Source of the DNA: Sweltsa coloradensis
Taxonomy: Eukaryota > Arthropoda > Insecta > Plecoptera > Chloroperlidae
Length of the DNA stretch: 64,000 nt
Reading direction: 5' to 3'
Assembly: GCA_024449915.1 (NCBI GenBank)
Contig: JAMZAV010000053.1
Coordinates: forward strand, 703,999-767,998
Position numbers and translations under genes: made by a program. Shown piece after piece: positions 51,901 through 57,900 of this stretch. The notes beneath the pieces were generated by a model. The model ran no database searches. It was not told the DNA's origin and saw nothing but the letters and a program-made list of their open reading frames with translations. Every line of letters begins with the position of its first letter. The first letter of the stretch is position 1.

Positions 51901-54900
51901 CCCTCACGAGTTTAAGTTTCTTTAATACATTTGCATGTTTGTTACTATATTTTATATTACAGCAGCAAATCAGCAAATAACAAAACTATGCCTTCAAACG
52001 AATGTACCTTAAATAAATAACTACTCTAACGTTCTTCTGCAATAGCGAATAAGATTCGTAAGGAGTCTTTGCATTTTGGTTTAATGTTACTAACCACACA
52101 CCATTACATTATTCTCTAGTCACCGCGAAATTATGAATTCAGAAAGGGGATTTTAAACATGTTACAAACCAACATTGTGTTATAACATTACTTAAAAGAA
52201 AGAGGGGGAAATATGACCAAACGAATGGGTTGATAAGTTCAAGGAAACTTTCTGACAAGACATCTGGATCTTTACTTCTATGGTTCTCTACTGTGCTTTT
52301 TTCTTTCACAGCTATTTTCAACTAACCTTTTAACCTCAAGTCCTGTGTCTTCAGAGGTGAACGGATTCTCTCTTGTGATTACTGATAACACTGCCTGCCT
52401 AAACCTGACATTGCTAACCTAAGTGTTTTACTCTTCACTCACTTGAGACTGTTGTTTTACACTCGACTCAGACATGTTTCAAACAATGATCTTTACTTAC
52501 TAATTACAGACGATTAATTGTTAAATATAATTTTAACGACCGACTACTGAAGTGATGGCACATTAACTAGTAAGCGGATGCGTGGCAATCTTCATAAACT
52601 ATCGAGGAATTTTAAGTTCGATTATTTTAACACATAAAAACTAGTAGAATCATTGTTTTAAACATTTTTGAATTACTTGAAAAGCACATTACAAATGTTC
52701 ACTTTTCCTTTTAAGAAATATGTAAATCTTCATAATGAAAGCGAGAGCCAGTTTATGTTCAAAATTGAATAATCATCCTGTAAATTTAACAAATTTCCTG
52801 TTTCTTTTACCAAGCTTTCAAAAATTATTGTATGAAATCTAGTTTCAAACTAATTCTATTGCATTCATTGACCTATTTCGAGTAAGTTTTTTGGTTCCCA
52901 ATGTTATCATTTTTGTGTTATTTAAAAGATTGACTTTCCCTGCAAATAAAATTATAATTTTATTTAATTTTATGTACCCAAAGGCATTTATTTGTCACTA
53001 AAACATTTAATACAATATAAAATATGCAATCAGTTATCATATACTTCTAATCCTTTTTTTTGTGATTCTTTTATCTTTTTTTAATCAATTGAAATTTGAC
53101 GTTGTGCGACTATAAAAATCGGCTCGCAATGAGTGTGAGCCAGGTTGTTCTCCTTTGTAAATCAGTTTGTCTAACTGAATAGGATAGACGTTAAATCAAT
53201 GCTAGGGTATGATAAGGTTGTATTATCTTGCTCAGCGTACAGCCGACCGCGCTGCTAGAGCAGCTGGTACCGTATACCGGGTGGTTGCCGGTACTGAAAG
53301 CCTAGGCATCAGTTACGATACCACCACAACAACAACAAAGACTGGGACGAACGCCACCAGCAGACGTGCGGTACGCCACATTGCTAATCTTACGCCCATC
53401 CAACCGTACTCACGTTACGTTTGGGACAATGCTCATCATCATTATTCAATTAAGCATTTATCCTGCATAACATACTATAAGTAAACAATAAGTTCTTGCT
53501 CTTGATATGGTAGAAACGACGGCTCGAGATTAGCCCAATGACCAACCACCACATTTTTTTCGAAATTTGATTTCTACTATTTTATTGTAAATTTGGAATT
53601 AATAAGAGCATTTTTCCTAATACTACTTTTCTATTCACTACTACTTACGTACTATACTCTTAACTGCGCCATTGTCATTGTTAGCTAAACACGACAACAA
53701 ACAGTTCTACTAACTTACTTGACAATAATTCACAAATAAAATATTCATGCCCTATCTTGAATACCATTTACCTTTGAAAAAGTATTTACTAATTATTTAA
53801 TGAGTTTTTCATTACTGTAATCAACCACAATCAAAATTCAAAATTTCCCAATGTAACGTGTGTTTCCTTCCACAGTACTTCATTGCTTGGCGTACATGGG
53901 CTTTTTATTTGTTTACGTGTACCTTACAACATAATGTATAATCCATACATTTCCAATGGTACACTTAAAACTGTTAAAAAGTCCTAGTTCTCAAACATCC
54001 CCTCGTTCCGCTGCTTTGCATGCCTACTTTGGTATCTGTCTCTTGTGCTTTCTGTATTGGTGAGCTCTCCATGCATGCCACATGACTGACTACACTGTTT
54101 CTTGTACTAGCTCACTAGCACGTACATACTTAGACTAATACTTTATCTATCCTAAGTTTCAGGCGCCAGGCTCCACAACAGTGACATGGGAGACATTGCA
54201 ATAAGATTTACCGGGACATAAACCATTTACTATAGACGTTAATAATCTTGTTTTGGAGCTAGCCACAAATTAAATATTAGAATCATACATCATAAAATAT
54301 TACATAAATAGTTTTGCTGAATTGGTAACAACTGGGTATGAATAATTATCATCAATATTTCTCATTTGACGGCGTCAATAATTTGTTAAAACAATATATT
54401 ATTTGGTATATTTTTTTTTAAATGATTTATTTCAATGTAGACCTAAATTTTGGTGTACATCGTAACGTCCAGAATAATATTAATTATACTCGTTATTCAT
54501 GTACATTGTATTGCTTAATGATGCTGTCAATAAAATAGCCACCAACCAGACAATTGCTTTGGAAAACAATCAAATATTGCAAATAAATGTTGCAATCAAA
54601 TTAATTGTCTGCATTTAAATTGGGAGTCAATGATAAAAACGTATAAAACGTAAGTATGTGGGGGTATACATAATTATTCAATATGAGCTTCGATCATTTC
54701 AAACCCACAACGCAGGCTGGTTGAAGATGAGGTCAGCCATGATAGATACATAGATTTATAAATAGAAAGATAAATGTGTTTCGTCCCAAAATTAGCCCCT
54801 TCACTTATACCGTTATCTTTACACATGCACACGGTCTGGTATTTAAAAAATATATAATTGTTTAAAATATAATAAAATAAAATATTAATAGTTGATTCAA

Positions 54901-57900
54901 CTCAGATTTACGCCTGTCTTATTACTAAATTGTTATTTTTACTTTTTAGGGTGCTTAATACCATTTATCTGGTAAGAAGGTATATTCCGGGAGCTAGTTT
55001 GTCACTGGCCCATAGCGGTTTTAAAAATAAATATATTGGTATAAAAAGGTCTGTTCAATGGACACACATAGAAATGATACACGGTGCATATTCCAATATG
55101 TGTGGCTACTGTAGCTACTACTGGGGTGGGTATGCTAAGTGCTAAACGTTGATGAGTGTCAAGACTCGTAATTTACTATTGCTAATTGTATTGAGAATTA
55201 TTGACTAAGATACATTTTTAGGTATTTAAACTTAAAAGATTGTACCAGTTATTTCAATTGGTAACAGCCACAAATTGCATCTTCAGCCAAGTGATTAACA
55301 TGTAAACATTCTTGATATTATTATTATTTATTTCAACAAATTGAGATACATAGTAAACTCAAAATGTTAAAGAGAATCGGAGAGGGCAAAGCTCCGTAGC
55401 AATTACGCCTGATTCCCTTCATTGAGAGCCAGAACAAAGACTACTAATATAATTTTGATCACTATTGTTGAATATTTCACTTAAGTCAGCTTTGGTTTAC
55501 ATCATGGATTTCACCTCTAAACTATGATTTATTATGCCTACTTTTAAGAATAAGCTAATTGAACAAAGTGTTAGTTCTTTACTTAAAATTCTTTTGTTAA
55601 AGTAGTTTTAAATGTTTATTTTGAATAAAATATCAACAGTGTTCGTCAAGCGAATGTCGCTTTAAATATATTCTTCGTAGTTTGTAGTGTGTTGAACAAA
55701 ACACTCTACGTAATTGCTTCTAATAAATTGGACCTGTCTATATTTTGTTATCAATTACCTATAGGGTAAAAAAACACAATCAACACTTTCTTTGGCACGT
55801 AAAATACTAACCTTGTTCTTTGTCAACAAATTAACTTTCCAAATGTCCTCACAGTATATTGAAACGCTGGTCACACTGTACATTGCTTTGCTTTCTAGAA
55901 ATAAGTTATAGAACTCAACTCTATCCTAGGATTTATCTAGAAAATGTTGGCATTGCATCACAACTTCTTAGTTAAATTGTACAGAATCTGATAAAGATTA
56001 AGTAAGGAGTTTTGAGATTAATAAATAAGTGTTCGCGCATTTTTATTATGGAGTCGTTTTTTATTTTTATTTCGCCATAACTCAAAATAATGATAATATT
56101 ACTTTGATGGCTTGATACACTAATCATATTATTTTGTGTACTTTCCAAGCATTAATATTTTACGTTTAAGTCATATTATTATAAAAATGTCACTTTTAAA
56201 TTAAATATTCGAAGGTAAATGCCGATGATGCGTAATGATTTTTTTGTATTTTTTTGTATATATTTCTAATTTAACCAACGAAACTTCATCACGTGCCGTT
56301 TTCAAACATATTCAAGTTAGCTATTATTTCTTATTATGAATGTATGTCGTAATGTAATGTCGTTATTAATTTCTGTCACACTTGAGTATAAATTAGATTT
56401 GATTTTGTAAGGTATTTTATTCAAAATAGCAAAAGCATAAAATATGGCAACAAAATTTTTCATTCCTGTTTGTTAAGTTTATTTTTAGGTTTTATTCGGA
56501 AATTATCTTCAGGTTTAATACATTTATCAAACCACACGTAAAAAAATAAAATAAATGGTTATTGTCAAGTTCATCACCATCATCAAATTAATGTGGCTTA
56601 AATGTTTTAGACCACACCAATATTATGTTGCGTTTGCCCCATTTTTAATTCCATGTGCAGAGGCTAATATTTTACGATTTGTAGTTGCAAAAACGATTTG
56701 CTCATATTTTTAAATAGTATTTTGTTAATTAATATTAAAAACAAGTTATTTCAGTACAATGTTTGTAGTAAGGCTGGACATGATATACGTTTATCGGAAG
56801 ACAACATGAACTAGCTATCTGAATCGTTGGCGATTTTATCTCCGAATTCTTCAGGATTGAATTAAAACAGTTTCTGCATCATCTGCAGTGTGGGGCATGT
56901 AGCGCAATAACTTCACTTTCTGCGTCGTCTAGAACAGAAAGATAGAATATAGTCGTTCGTGATGCTCTGCCATTAGTTATGAGCATATGGAAACCAATAG
57001 CTAGTATTTGTATGTAGTGATCAAATTCTTTAACGGGGCACTTCCCTGCCAGAATTCAGCACAACAATGGCATTTTTCTTCAGGTTTTACTTATTACATG
57101 GTGTAATTTTTATAAAAACACACTTTTAAAAATCAATCTCAAACGGCCATACATGCATAGATCTGATCTTAATAATGAGCAATGTATAAAATGTAAAGCA
57201 ATATCGTTAATCACTCAAAATAAATATATACAAATTACATGGGTAAGATATGGTAATACCATGCAGCAGGAGGTGCCACCTTAAAGTTTCATCTTAGCTA
57301 CGGTTCATAGCTATGCTCACGACTAGTCCACTATGTGATAAGTTTGGCAACCTCAATATCATTGCATTGTGGCAGCTGGTGGCTGGAAGCGGCAACACCG
57401 AAGCTAGCGATGAGAAGGCGAACTCTGCTGTCGGTGTGGCGAACCTAGAGCAAGCCGCCGAGAAGGATGATGGCTACCAGGCAGGTGTTCCTGGCCCGAT
57501 CACTCGTCTCTTCGTCATCGCTAACAGGGGGATCGCTAACCTAATGCAGGATCTCATCTTGGTAAGAAGACTTTCGTTTAGCTGAACGCGCACTGCTCAG
57601 TACTGTACGGAGTGGAGCCTCTAGGAACAGGGTAGCGGTCGCTCTGACAAAGAACCAAGCTGCCCGTTTTAAACCGATTTTTTCAATGTTATACTCTGAC
57701 AATGAACGAATTAGACCTTTAAAACCGGTTTTTAATGTAATTTTTAATGTTTGTCCGAACGACCACTCCTTTAGTTGTATAAAAGATAAATATAAAAAAT
57801 GTTCCTAGAGGGTCAGTCCGTAAAATGCCGAGTAGTGAGCGTTCTTCTTTAGCTGTCTCACATTTTTTTTTTTTTCTACATTCCATGAGTGTTTTAACTA

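Larger units (their letters stand above)
51854..57375 (+). other. Introns 4 and 5 (1.4 and 4.0 kb, around exon 5)
   Basis: The two introns 51854-53235 and 53371-57375 flank exon 5. Intron 4 contains a strong orphan acceptor at 52311 (see findings) and a retroelement 3'-tail fragment at about 53150-53200. Intron 5 is AT-rich and featureless apart from short homopolymers. Confidence 0.7.

Noticed and set aside
54950..54971. Micro-exon with good acceptor and gtaaga donor
   Set aside because: 22 nt, not divisible by three, and TAA is the third codon in phase 0.
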